Source: a virus. From it: a stretch of DNA of 63,908 bases. The position numbers and the translations under genes were made by a program. Below, one piece after another: positions 1 through 7,617 of the stretch; position 1 is the stretch's first letter, and each line of letters opens with the position of its first letter. The notes beneath the pieces are model-generated. The model did not search any database. It was not told the DNA's origin and saw only the letters and a list, made by a program, of their open reading frames with translations. The stretch lies in the IMG/VR virus record IMGVR_UViG_3300048033_000958, positions 1-63,908 of that record, one strand, 5' to 3'.

Positions 1-204
1 TTTATCCATAGGAAGTTTAGCAAGTTGGTGTAGTTCCATCTTGGTTTTTGAATTATCATTTCCGTGAGGTGGTTGACCTGCGAATTGTTTCCACTCAAAG
101 TCTTTCAACATTGAAGGTGTTTGTTTCATCACCTTTAGATGTTTAGGGTCAATCTCCTCTGAGTAACCCATTGTCTTTAGTTGCACGATGTCAGATAGTT
201 TCAT
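1..204 (-). CDS. hypothetical phage protein, 3' end cut by window edge
   Basis: Sixty-eight codons are visible from the start (MKLSDIVQLKTMGYSEEI) and the frame is open to base 1, so the C-terminus lies outside the window. It is hydrophilic and lysine-rich, with no membrane segment or motif I recognise. It begins 2 nt after the stop of the small membrane gene at 207-431, so it is the last visible member of the left-hand operon. Function unknown. Confidence 0.6.
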   Translation of the reverse strand, partial: MKLSDIVQLKTMGYSEEIDPKHLKVMKQTPSMLKDFEWKQFAGQPPHGNDNSKTKMELHQLAKLPMDK

Positions 205-206
205 AA

Positions 207-431
207 CTATCCCTTTTTGGCGAACTTCTCAATCCCAGCAATACCAAAACAACCTAATGTGATAATCACAAACGAATTGTAGATGAACTCTTGTACTACC
301 AAGTCCTTACCAAAGTATCCAGTTACTAAATCAGCAAGTGCAAATACTACCATTACTGCGAAGGACATAAATCCAATCACATTTTTTTCGTTGTAATCGT
401 TATTGTCTTTGAAAATCTCTTTGAAAGCCAT
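207..431 (-). CDS. small two-TM membrane protein, holin-like
   Basis: This 74-aa protein starts MAFKEIFKDNN. The ATG at 431 is chosen over one 27 nt upstream because AGGAGA stands just before it. After a charged N-terminus come two hydrophobic segments (about residues 19-43 and 53-68) and a short basic tail, a class II holin-like layout. It lies in the same transcriptional direction as the endolysin at 4238-5119 but several genes away. Holin is an inference from size and topology; another small inner-membrane function is equally possible. Confidence 0.5.
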   Translation of the reverse strand: MAFKEIFKDNNDYNEKNVIGFMSFAVMVVFALADLVTGYFGKDLVVQEFIYNSFVIITLGCFGIAGIEKFAKKG

Positions 432-482
432 AATCTTTCTCCTAATGTATTTTAACATAACATAACTCCTTTAGTATAAGTA

Positions 483-1013
483 TTACTTATTTTGATTAAA
501 ATATTCTAATATATCTTGTTCTAAGATATAATCCATTACAAAGTTATTACCATACATAATACTTGTAAATGTGCCTGTGTCTTCTTCGGTTATCTCTATA
601 ACATAATCAACTTCGTTATAGGTAAGTTGATAACTCTCACTTTTTCGTACTCTTTGAATACTCTTGTATTCATCACTACGTTCAACAACTTCTTTATCAC
701 TTAGGTCAGGTACATTTATAAGTTTGGTAACACAACTTGCATAATTTGTTTTTAGTGTATCTACCAAGAATACCTCATCCATTTTAGTCATTAAGTAGAG
801 TCGTTGAACTTTATTCAACCCACCTGCCTTAAAATCTCCTGTGAACTGAACGATGGGTAGTGTGAGTAATGCATCTTTTGTAGCATCTTTTAGTCGTGTG
901 AAATCAACGACTTCAGTTACTTGTCGTGGGTGTCTTATATTCTTATTGAAGGGCATCAGTAATATATCGTAAAAAGTACATACATCAAACTTCCCCTCAA
1001 CACCACTATACAT
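483..1013 (-). CDS. hypothetical protein (176 aa)
   Basis: This is a soluble-looking mixed alpha/beta protein without signal peptide or recognised motif. The ATG at 1013 is preferred over a GTG at 1016 because AAGGAG lies 5 nt before the ATG. It abuts the upstream coiled-coil membrane protein gene at 1016 and is probably cotranscribed with the two-component pair. A small fold devoted to phage assembly or host control is possible, but nothing in the sequence decides it. Confidence 0.6.
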   Translation of the reverse strand: MYSGVEGKFDVCTFYDILLMPFNKNIRHPRQVTEVVDFTRLKDATKDALLTLPIVQFTGDFKAGGLNKVQRLYLMTKMDEVFLVDTLKTNYASCVTKLINVPDLSDKEVVERSDEYKSIQRVRKSESYQLTYNEVDYVIEITEEDTGTFTSIMYGNNFVMDYILEQDILEYFNQNK

Positions 1014-1015
1014 CA

Positions 1016-1606
1016 CTACTCCTTATCGGATGCGTACTTCACACCCATAATTGTACCCACAATTGAAAATGCGTTAGTTAATAAGATACCAAACATATTA
1101 GACCAAGTAGACCCAATAATTTGAGTGTCTTGCCCTGACATTAGTGCAATTCCATACATAATTGTAGTTACAATACCCACCCCAATTATTATCACCAAAG
1201 CAACCCTTACGATTGTACCTATAAGTTCAAATTGAGATTTTTTCTGCATTAGGTCCAAATCTTCCAATGCTTTGTCTTTAGATTTCTCGGCAGCTTCTCT
1301 AAGTTTATTTGCTTCTTCTTCAGATTGTTGGGCAGAGTCCAATGCATTTTGAAGTTCAATCATCAAATCATCAGTTTCTTCTTGCTTTTTTACCAACTCC
1401 TTGTTTTGTTTCTGAACTTGCTTGGTTACTTGAAGTCTTTTTCTCCGTGCAGTAGAGTCTTTATCTTTACATTGATTTAGATAGTTAATAACCTCAACAT
1501 CTTCATCACTTGGTTTTAATACTTTTAGAATATTACCTTCTAAGTATACTTTTTTTTCTTTGGCAAGTTTTAGTAAAGAATCTCGTGATAACTCATTTAG
1601 TTTCAT
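1016..1606 (-). CDS. coiled-coil protein with two C-terminal TM segments
   Basis: This 196-aa protein has a short N-terminal domain (1-50), a long charged coiled coil (about 55-125, rich in Gln, Glu and Lys) and two hydrophobic spans (about 127-156 and 165-190). A cytoplasmic coiled coil anchored at the inner membrane fits an adaptor or a spanin/holin-like accessory. It follows another membrane protein with a C-terminal coiled coil (1610-2107), and the two could interact. I recognise no family; the topology is seen, the role is inferred. Confidence 0.55.
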   Translation of the reverse strand: MKLNELSRDSLLKLAKEKKVYLEGNILKVLKPSDEDVEVINYLNQCKDKDSTARRKRLQVTKQVQKQNKELVKKQEETDDLMIELQNALDSAQQSEEEANKLREAAEKSKDKALEDLDLMQKKSQFELIGTIVRVALVIIIGVGIVTTIMYGIALMSGQDTQIIGSTWSNMFGILLTNAFSIVGTIMGVKYASDKE

Positions 1607-1609
1607 AAC

Positions 1610-2107
1610 CTATTTCTCTTCTAATAACTGATTTAATTGTATATTCTTCAATCTCAAATCAAAGGTTTGCTTTTGTAACTCCTCGATTTTACTCTCCAAG
1701 TCCTCTCTATACATTTTAGAGATATCCACTTCATTAACCTCAGATTTTTTTGATTCAATTTTTTGGGTGATTCTTCTAATGTTACTTAGAGCACTAATAG
1801 CAATTACAACCCACCCCCAATTCATAGGAGTCCAATCAACATCTGTTGTGAAATGTATTACAACAAATATAATTGCCATTAAACCATATCCATACCCAAA
1901 TAACCTTCTTCGTTCTAAGCTACTATAAACAACTGAATGAAGTGTACCATAACCAATCAACATACTAATGATAGCAACATACCATAAATCTGGAAAGAAC
2001 TCAGCTTCCAATACAACTGGTGCAAAGATGAACCATATCAATCCCTGCAAAACCTCAGTTGGTTCTGAATCGTGGTACGTTAAGATATGTCCTAATTTTT
2101 TTATCAT
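1610..2107 (-). CDS. polytopic membrane protein with C-terminal coiled coil
   Basis: This 165-aa protein has about four hydrophobic spans between residues 20 and 115, followed by a charged coiled-coil tail (about 120-165). Its start codon overlaps the stop of the response regulator gene (ATGA type, 2104-2107). It is therefore probably translationally coupled to the kinase/regulator pair and may be its membrane output or partner. No family recognised. Confidence 0.55.
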   Translation of the reverse strand: MIKKLGHILTYHDSEPTEVLQGLIWFIFAPVVLEAEFFPDLWYVAIISMLIGYGTLHSVVYSSLERRRLFGYGYGLMAIIFVVIHFTTDVDWTPMNWGWVVIAISALSNIRRITQKIESKKSEVNEVDISKMYREDLESKIEELQKQTFDLRLKNIQLNQLLEEK

Positions 2108-2550
2108 CTATAAACTTTAAATGGATTTGTTTTATTCAAGTATCCATCGTAATCACTACGGAACTCTTCTAATCTTGGTTCAATGTCATCAGACTTAATA
2201 ATCCAAAATTGAGCACCTGCTGCTTTTGCTTTTTCAATTTCTTGGTTGTCATCTGATGATGAAATAATACCAATCACACACCCATTACCATAATCAAAGT
2301 TAATCTTTCTAATAAGTTCGATACCATCAAATGAAGAGCCAATGATATTCAAATCAACGAATACACATTCAGGTCTTTCGTGGTTGGGGTCATCTGGAAA
2401 CCATGCCTTAAATAATTTATCTGCCTCATCAGAAGAGTTAAGTGCTTCTAACGATAGAGTTATATCTAAGATACTACATGCATCTTCAAATACCAAGTGG
2501 AATAAATCCTCATCATCCACCAATAAAATAGAGTTAATCATATTGTTCAT
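2104..2550 (-). CDS. CheY-like response regulator (stand-alone receiver domain)
   Basis: The protein is 148 aa and consists of a receiver domain only. The acidic pair D12-D13 (LLVDDED), the phospho-acceptor D66 (VFVDLN), S97/S98 (IISSSD) and K119 (IIKSDD) fit the receiver active site. No DNA-binding or enzymatic output domain follows, so it should act by protein contact as CheY does, or pass phosphate onward. Its ATG overlaps the stop of the histidine kinase gene (2547-2550), showing a coupled cognate pair. Two-component pairs are uncommon in tailed phages. The family call is firm; the target is unknown. Confidence 0.88.
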   Translation of the reverse strand: MNNMINSILLVDDEDLFHLVFEDACSILDITLSLEALNSSDEADKLFKAWFPDDPNHERPECVFVDLNIIGSSFDGIELIRKINFDYGNGCVIGIISSSDDNQEIEKAKAAGAQFWIIKSDDIEPRLEEFRSDYDGYLNKTNPFKVYR

Positions 2551-3797
2551 TTTAATTTTATCCTTAATTTAGTTCCTGGATTTACTTTTTCTGCCCTAAT
2601 TTCAAAACCATGCTCTTGTAAAATTGAAATACAAATATTCAATCCCAATCCAGAGCCACCTTCTTTTTGCCCGTCTTTCCTTACATATGGTCTGGATAAA
2701 TTTAGAAATTCTTCTTGAGTTAAACCTCTACCATTATCTTCCACACAAAGTGTAGAGTCGTTCTCCATATAAATAGTGATTACTTTAGTAGAACTATCGT
2801 TATATTTTAACCCATTTCTAATTAAATTATCAATGGCCGTGCAAAAGAGTGGTTCGTTTACTTCTATTGTTGGTAATCTATCTATTGCTACTTGTTTTAT
2901 GTAAGATGTGGATGACAAGTAGTTCTTTAATATTTCACCTAAATTGTGCTTTTGTTTTTCAAGTTGTACATCTTCTTTAACCAAGTTTGTAAACTCTTTT
3001 ACACCAGCATATACCTTTTGTGTATGTTTTAATCCTTCCTCTAACATTCTTAGTGGAGCACCTATTCTTAACTCTTTTATAGAATCTTCAGACAATCTAC
3101 GATTTAGTGATGATAACCCCCGTGGCATATAAGTGTTAATACCACTATGCATATCGTGTCTTAGAATTTTAGCAGCGTGTTCTAAGTAAGCATTTTTCTG
3201 ACTAACGATTTCTTCTGCTTCGTGTTGTGCTGTAACATCGGTGGCTACCTTTAATATTTTATCGTATTGACCTTTTGCGTTTCTGATAGGAGTGTAATTA
3301 CCAAATAACCATCTTTTTGACCCATCTTTTCCTACTCGTTCAAATTGACCAGTGATACTTTCACCACTTCGTAATTTTTCCCAAAATTCTAAGTATTCTT
3401 TACTTTTAGCATATTCGGGTGTAACCATTCTACTATGGGGTTGTTTTTTGATTTGACCCTCGGAACACCCCATAAGATTACAAAAGTTTGGATTGGCAGT
3501 TTCAATATAACCATCCATTGTCAATGTTACTACTAAATTTGATTTACTGATACCCTCTAATTGAGAATCAATCTGCTCTTCCTTTAGTTTGATATTTGAA
3601 AGGAACTCAGAAACAACCATAAAGAATGGTGGCATAAAAGCAATAACACACCCATATCCAAACTTAGCCAACTCTATACTATTTTCACATACCCCAAATA
3701 CAATACAAGATTGTACCAAGAAGAATGTAAGCATAATGGCAGCTGCGATACCTAATGCGATTTTTGATTTTCGCGACATTCCATCTAAGAGTGTCAT
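2547..3797 (-). CDS. membrane PAS sensor histidine kinase
   Basis: This 416-aa protein has two TM segments (about 12-36 and 44-66) with almost no periplasmic loop and a PAS domain (about 80-190, ending near DVTAQHEAEE). The dimerisation/phospho-acceptor region has ILRHDMHSG (H214). The HATPase domain shows an N box (DNLIRNG, 323-329), G1 (EDNGRG, 353-358) and G2 (GGSGLGL, 380-386). All kinase motifs are intact, so it should autophosphorylate and signal to the adjacent receiver protein. The tiny loop suggests intramembrane or cytoplasmic (PAS) sensing. A GGAG lies 8 nt before the ATG. It may have been taken from a host and may retune host physiology or lysis timing. Confidence 0.88.
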   Translation of the reverse strand: MTLLDGMSRKSKIALGIAAAIMLTFFLVQSCIVFGVCENSIELAKFGYGCVIAFMPPFFMVVSEFLSNIKLKEEQIDSQLEGISKSNLVVTLTMDGYIETANPNFCNLMGCSEGQIKKQPHSRMVTPEYAKSKEYLEFWEKLRSGESITGQFERVGKDGSKRWLFGNYTPIRNAKGQYDKILKVATDVTAQHEAEEIVSQKNAYLEHAAKILRHDMHSGINTYMPRGLSSLNRRLSEDSIKELRIGAPLRMLEEGLKHTQKVYAGVKEFTNLVKEDVQLEKQKHNLGEILKNYLSSTSYIKQVAIDRLPTIEVNEPLFCTAIDNLIRNGLKYNDSSTKVITIYMENDSTLCVEDNGRGLTQEEFLNLSRPYVRKDGQKEGGSGLGLNICISILQEHGFEIRAEKVNPGTKLRIKLK

Positions 3798-3798
3798 C

Positions 3799-3987
3799 TT
3801 ATAACTCCGACTTCTTCAGTCCTAATTTTTCAAATAACCATTTTGAAGGGCAAAACTTAGTCCATACCCCAACATTTAACATAGCGATAACGAATACTAC
3901 TACCCACCAATTGTTTAATAATAATCCTACTAATAACACAATTGACATAAGTAAGTATACCGCTCTTACTGAAGTCCAATTTTTCAT
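3799..3987 (-). CDS. small two-TM protein, DUF2892-like
   Basis: This 62-aa protein has two hydrophobic spans (about 8-25 and 27-41), then WTKFCPSKWLFEKLG. The late Cys-Pro pair after a TM hairpin resembles the DUF2892/YgaP-type membrane family, where the motif is xCPxY. It starts 1 nt into the stop of the 37-aa gene upstream (TAATG overlap) and stops 1 nt before the kinase gene. A role in lysis or in membrane positioning of the kinase is possible but unproven. Confidence 0.55.
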   Translation of the reverse strand: MKNWTSVRAVYLLMSIVLLVGLLLNNWWVVVFVIAMLNVGVWTKFCPSKWLFEKLGLKKSEL

Positions 3988-4100
3988 TACATCATCTCCA
4001 ACATTCCAAAGACTGCGACTTTGATTCTAATCCACAATCTTTGCTTCCAAGGTAATTCTTGGAATTGTTTTGTTTTAAAAATATCTTCTAATTCTTCCAT
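3987..4100 (-). CDS. 37-aa cationic amphipathic peptide
   Basis: The small frame starts MEELEDIFKTKQ and ends FGMLEMM. GGAGATTAA precedes the ATG, and the TAA overlaps the next ATG by one base, which supports it as a real coupled gene. The acidic N-terminus is followed by a basic tryptophan-containing segment (PWKQRLWIRIKVAVFG) that could lie on a membrane. It sits between the lipoprotein and the two-TM gene in the lysis-like cluster. Function unknown. Confidence 0.5.
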   Translation of the reverse strand: MEELEDIFKTKQFQELPWKQRLWIRIKVAVFGMLEMM

Positions 4101-4241
4101 TTAATCTCCGCAACAATATGTTTCACAACTATCTAAATAACTATTATTTGGGTTACCTTTTGTTAGATAACCTACTTCGTAATCGGGTTGACTCGAACAC
4201 GATGACATTATTACCGATATTAATATAATATACTTTATCAT
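4101..4241 (-). CDS. 46-aa lipoprotein, candidate outer-membrane spanin
   Basis: The short frame reads MIKYIILISVIMSSCSSQPD at its start: a basic residue, a hydrophobic core and a lipobox-like IMSSC with C15 as the lipidated residue, leaving a 32-residue mature peptide with three more Cys (C39, C43, C44). Its ATG overlaps the endolysin stop in an ATGA. Rz1-type o-spanins are short lipoproteins encoded next to endolysins, which makes that the best guess. No typical proline-rich stretch and no clear i-spanin partner are visible, so it may be another small lipoprotein. Confidence 0.5.
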   Translation of the reverse strand: MIKYIILISVIMSSCSSQPDYEVGYLTKGNPNNSYLDSCETYCCGD

Positions 4242-5119
4242 AGTGAAGCAAGCATATCTAATAGTTCCTGTTGAGGGAACATATCGAATTTATCTTTACG
4301 AGTATTGGTATGTGTCCATACACCCTTAACTTTACCATAGTATGCATCTTCATTAAATTCAAATGCATCAGCACCTTTTTCTTTTACCAATTCCGGCAAT
4401 CCTTTTCTGATGTCAATACCATCTCTTTCACCAATCCAAAGAATCCACTTTCTAAGTGCTTCGATTTGGTCATCGGAATACTTATGCCAAGTTTTGAATC
4501 CTCTAAATGGTTTGTCTAACTCAACCAATTGAGATTCGTGAACTCGTGTACCGGCATATGTTTTACCATCTTTAATCCAACCAAAATTACACACTTCAAT
4601 TCCTACTGAATGAGTGTGCATATGTTGTGACCCATTCTTACCCAAATGCCATCCATAACCACCTTCGGGGAATGCTTGTACCATTACACCATCGTGGTCT
4701 TCATTGTTACCTTTTACGGATGGACCACCTAATACAAATTCAGTTGCTACTGCACCACGAGAATCCCTTCCCCATTGGTCGATGCAATTGAATGGGTTGT
4801 GCCACCCCGCGGTGTGATGTAAGAATACATATTCTTTATTTGTTGGACCAACCTTATATTCACCTTGGGGTAAATAATGTCTATTAACGATTAGACCATT
4901 TTCCGTTTCAAAAGTCTTTTCCGAGTCATCAGTAGTAGCGAGACCCATAGCATCCCAAGTGGAAGGACCCACAAGACCATCAGCATCAAGACCATTGGCC
5001 TTTTGAAACTCTTTAACTGCTTCTTCAGTTCCTTTACCGAAAATACCATCCGCTCCTATTCCTAAAAACTCTTGTAAATCTTTTACTTGTTTTCCACGAG
5101 AACCAACTTTTAGTAACAT
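4238..5119 (-). CDS. endolysin: N-acetylmuramoyl-L-alanine amidase with peptidoglycan-binding domain
   Basis: This 293-aa protein has an N-terminal PG_binding_1 repeat (about 3-58: GSRGKQVKDLQEFLG, DGIFGKGTEEAVKEFQ, GLVGPSTWDAM). The amidase_2 (T7 lysozyme-like) domain spans about 95-280. Likely zinc ligands and catalytic residues are H101/H102 (FLHHTAG), H158, H168/H170 with E175 (HTHSVGIEVCN), and H270 with K275/K277 (WTHTNTRKDKFD). It cleaves the bond between MurNAc and the stem peptide. There is no signal peptide, so export needs a holin. The small lipoprotein and peptide genes follow with overlapping ends. Confidence 0.9.
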   Translation of the reverse strand: MLLKVGSRGKQVKDLQEFLGIGADGIFGKGTEEAVKEFQKANGLDADGLVGPSTWDAMGLATTDDSEKTFETENGLIVNRHYLPQGEYKVGPTNKEYVFLHHTAGWHNPFNCIDQWGRDSRGAVATEFVLGGPSVKGNNEDHDGVMVQAFPEGGYGWHLGKNGSQHMHTHSVGIEVCNFGWIKDGKTYAGTRVHESQLVELDKPFRGFKTWHKYSDDQIEALRKWILWIGERDGIDIRKGLPELVKEKGADAFEFNEDAYYGKVKGVWTHTNTRKDKFDMFPQQELLDMLASL

Positions 5120-5272
5120 CTATTTTCCTTTCTTTTTGCGACCAGCACAATGTGCTCTTTGACTAAAACCTTTAGGATTGTTACAATCGATACTTTTCTT
5201 ATAAGAATCGGACCATTTCTCATCAATTTTTTTGATAAGTCTCTCAAGTGCTTCTTCGTAAGGTGTACCCAT
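5120..5272 (-). CDS. small conserved phage protein with Cys-His pair (50 aa)
   Basis: It starts MGTPYEEALERLIKKID and ends with the motif DCNNPKGFSQRAHCAGRKKK. The tail C30...H41-C42 plus the strongly basic end looks like a small nucleic-acid or zinc-binding motif. I know this PKGFSQ-AHCAGRK ending as recurring in short proteins of marine T4-like phages, without assigned function. The ATG is preceded by GAGGAGAATTACT, and the gene abuts the endolysin start. Function unknown. Confidence 0.6.
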   Translation of the reverse strand: MGTPYEEALERLIKKIDEKWSDSYKKSIDCNNPKGFSQRAHCAGRKKKGK

Positions 5273-5284
5273 AGTAATTCTCCT

Positions 5285-5506
5285 CTACATATAAGTATGT
5301 ATAAATTCTAAAGGAAGTACCCAATCGACCCCAAATGGGTCTGAAACTCTAATTTCTTGCTTTTGTTCGTTGAGAGATAAAAGTGTCACTTTTTCTCCCA
5401 TTAAAAGACTGCCCTTGTGATTCGAGAAAGTCTTCTTTACTTCTACTTTTTTTCCTATTTGATTTTGTAAACTTTTCATACATTTCGTAATCATCCTCGA
5501 ACTCAT
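5285..5506 (-). CDS. SH3-like small protein, overlapping another frame
   Basis: This 73-aa frame overlaps the frame at 5349-5534 by 158 nt. Residues from about 18 on (IGKKVEVKKTF, MGEKVTLLSLNEQKQEIRV, PFGVDWVLPLEFI) alternate like a small beta-barrel (KOW/SH3-like), which looks genuine. Its first ten residues look like a shadow of the other frame. No good ribosome site is seen before its ATGs. It could be the C-terminal half of one protein whose N-terminal half is the other frame, joined at a run of seven A (minus strand). Confidence 0.5.
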   Translation of the reverse strand: MSSRMITKCMKSLQNQIGKKVEVKKTFSNHKGSLLMGEKVTLLSLNEQKQEIRVSDPFGVDWVLPLEFIHTYM

Positions 5507-5534
5507 CGAGGTTGTTGATGTTAATTTTACCCAT
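5349..5534 (-). CDS. acidic/basic small protein, overlapping another frame
   Basis: This 61-aa frame starts MGKININNLDEFEDDYEMYE followed by a basic run (KSNRKKSRSK). The first 30 residues look like a real phage protein with acidic then basic blocks; the last 30 overlap the better-looking SH3-like frame. Its ATG overlaps the stop of the 81-aa gene by 8 nt. At the A7 run (5447-5453) a +1 shift would join this N-terminus to the SH3-like C-terminus. Confidence 0.45.
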   Translation of the reverse strand: MGKININNLDEFEDDYEMYEKFTKSNRKKSRSKEDFLESQGQSFNGRKSDTFISQRTKARN

Positions 5535-5772
5535 TATGGATTATCCTTAACTTTTTAATTTTCTCCAAGAATTCTTCTACGGAATAAGATTTTGATTTTT
5601 CATCTTTGATTACCACTTCTTCTAAAGTGTCGGGATACTTTTCTACCAATCTTACAAGAATACCAAATCCTTGGTCTGCCCAAAAGTTTTTGAACGAAAC
5701 CTCACCTAATATATTAGTAGAGAAGTCTACTGATTCTTCGGTGTCACCTGGTAGTAATATAAAGTATCTCAT
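5527..5772 (-). CDS. conserved hypothetical protein (81 aa)
   Basis: The protein starts MRYFILLPGDTEESVDFSTN and has a helical charged C-terminus (SVEEFLEKIKKLR). It is acidic, soluble and without known motif. The ATG overlaps the stop of the GT2 gene (5769-5772). I believe similar proteins of this length occur in other marine T4-like phages, but I cannot attach a function. Confidence 0.6.
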   Translation of the reverse strand: MRYFILLPGDTEESVDFSTNILGEVSFKNFWADQGFGILVRLVEKYPDTLEEVVIKDEKSKSYSVEEFLEKIKKLRIIHNG

Positions 5773-6956
5773 AGATTAATTAGGTCGTTCTCGTAATGTT
5801 TTACTCGATTCACCTTTACTTTAAATATGTCGAATTCGTACTCACCACTCTCAAATTCATTAAAATCAAAGATTTCCGATAGGTTTTGAATGAAGTTAAA
5901 TGAATTTTGTGTTAGTTTATTTGCGTCAAATCTAACAATTATATCTGAATCTACTTGTTGGTTGATTCTCTCACTCAAGTTGAACTGAGTATTTGGTTGT
6001 TCTAATTTAATGTATTCATCGATTTTTTCTTGTGGTATGTCCACATTGATGTTACTACACCAAGGTTCTAACATATTCAATATTTGCTCGTTAGCATTGA
6101 AAACTCTGAACTCTACATCGTACTTGTGAGGAACGATTGGTTTCATTAGTCTATCGTGTTTCACAAAATGACCCCACTTACGAATAAAGTTACGAGTCGA
6201 ACGAATGTTTTGTGCCAACCACTCATCAGATTCCTTACCAACCTCAGTTAGTGTTGGATTAAATCGTGACCCTCTACAAGTCATATGGTATACACACCCA
6301 TCCCAAGTCTGAATAAGTTCGTATCCATTTAGAAGGAATCGGTTGAAGATGTCAGAATCCTCTTTTGATTGAGGTGCGTATAATGGGTCATGTCCTCCGA
6401 TAGATGTAAAATCTTCTTTGAACAAAAACCAAGGTGCAAAGATACCCTCAGTAGGTTTATCATATTTGTATCTATCCTCACCACTTACGAACCACTCTAA
6501 GAACTTCTCTTCATCGAAGTCTTCAGGCTCAGTCTTCCAATCCATCAAAACCTTCTCTGGTCCATCTGGGTGAAGTGGTGGTTCAATACGAGTGAGTGAT
6601 ACCACCGTCATTGGTTTGATATGTTCTAATACCGATTCCAATGCACCAGGACACAAATACATATCTGCGTGGTAGATACCCACAATCTTTGTAGGAGCAA
6701 CCTCGTTGATTAGTCTATCATATAAGATAGTATGGCCCAATCGTGTTGGTCCTTCGTTTCGGATTGCTTTGAAGTTGGAGTCCTTCTCCATCATCTCTTG
6801 ACACCATTCCCAAGTTCCATCGTTACTAAAGTCATCAGCAACACATATGGTTGGCTCTTCACCTGCGTTCTTTCTGATACTATCGTAAGACCACTTGAGG
6901 TATTTCAAGTTGTTACGAGATGGTTGTATAAACGATATATCGCTTTTAGTCATCAT
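5769..6956 (-). CDS. family 2 glycosyltransferase (GT-A) with extra C-terminal domain
   Basis: In this 395-aa protein the N-terminal GT-A domain (about 5-255) shows ISFIQPSRNN, the nucleotide-binding VADDFSNDGTWEW (about 38-50) and a DxD-like metal motif in IYHADMYL. A C-terminal stretch (about 280-395) is acidic and unfamiliar. It should transfer a sugar from a nucleotide donor to a glycan or protein in the cytoplasm. It is the last glycosyltransferase of the long glycan locus and overlaps its downstream neighbour by 4 nt. Donor and acceptor are unknown. Confidence 0.82.
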   Translation of the reverse strand: MMTKSDISFIQPSRNNLKYLKWSYDSIRKNAGEEPTICVADDFSNDGTWEWCQEMMEKDSNFKAIRNEGPTRLGHTILYDRLINEVAPTKIVGIYHADMYLCPGALESVLEHIKPMTVVSLTRIEPPLHPDGPEKVLMDWKTEPEDFDEEKFLEWFVSGEDRYKYDKPTEGIFAPWFLFKEDFTSIGGHDPLYAPQSKEDSDIFNRFLLNGYELIQTWDGCVYHMTCRGSRFNPTLTEVGKESDEWLAQNIRSTRNFIRKWGHFVKHDRLMKPIVPHKYDVEFRVFNANEQILNMLEPWCSNINVDIPQEKIDEYIKLEQPNTQFNLSERINQQVDSDIIVRFDANKLTQNSFNFIQNLSEIFDFNEFESGEYEFDIFKVKVNRVKHYENDLINL

Positions 6957-6957
6957 A

Positions 6958-7617
6958 TTATTTGTGTATTTTTAATCTTCCAGATTCTTCCAATTGGTGA
7001 ATTAGTTCTCTTTCACTATTGAAATTATGTCCCAATTGCTCTGCCTTGAATGGTACTTTTTCAAAATAATGGTAGTCGTATCCCTCTTCCCAAAATGTAA
7101 AACCATACATATCGATACTTTCGAAGTTAGATAATAGTAACATCATCATCACAAACCCAGCAGTTGGTTCTTGACCAGGTGTGTATTTTGATACCTCCAT
7201 TACAAATTGAGGATTTATGAAAAATAGATTGTGTTTGTTTACATTAGAAAATACACCTTTCATAAATTCCTCAACATTCCACGTTTTACATATAATGTCT
7301 TGTGGTGGGAGTGATGGTAGAAAGTTTGGATGGGCAGTTGGGTTTCTATCTACTTTAGTAGTACCACCGAAGCAGTGACCATTAACCAATCTTAATGTAG
7401 TCTTCGAACCTACATACTTTTCAAATCCAATTGTAGGTGCGTGGTTAAATCTGATTACCACATCGTAGTTATCAATCTCACTACCCCATTCTTTAGATTT
7501 CATCAAACCACTATTACCAACCAAACACACTTTGGAGTTTTTAGGAAGGTTAAATAGAATAGGATATGATGTAGTAAGAAATGGCGACATTTCTACATTA
7601 TTCAATGAGATTTTCAT
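6958..7617 (-). CDS. GT29-type sialyltransferase
   Basis: In this 219-aa protein the order of motifs resembles GT29 sialylmotifs: an L-like region (KVCLVGNSGLM, then IDNYDVVIRFNHAPTIGF and VGSKTTLRL), an S-like region (EPTAGFVMMMLLLSNFESID, MYGFTF) and a terminal YHYFE ... H ... E segment. GT29 enzymes move sialic acid from CMP-sialic acid to glycans. Its gene overlaps the neuB-like gene (7614-7617), and CMP-sugar synthetases lie upstream, giving donor synthesis and transfer in one operon. No signal anchor is seen, so it acts in the cytoplasm. Confidence 0.8.
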   Translation of the reverse strand: MKISLNNVEMSPFLTTSYPILFNLPKNSKVCLVGNSGLMKSKEWGSEIDNYDVVIRFNHAPTIGFEKYVGSKTTLRLVNGHCFGGTTKVDRNPTAHPNFLPSLPPQDIICKTWNVEEFMKGVFSNVNKHNLFFINPQFVMEVSKYTPGQEPTAGFVMMMLLLSNFESIDMYGFTFWEEGYDYHYFEKVPFKAEQLGHNFNSERELIHQLEESGRLKIHK

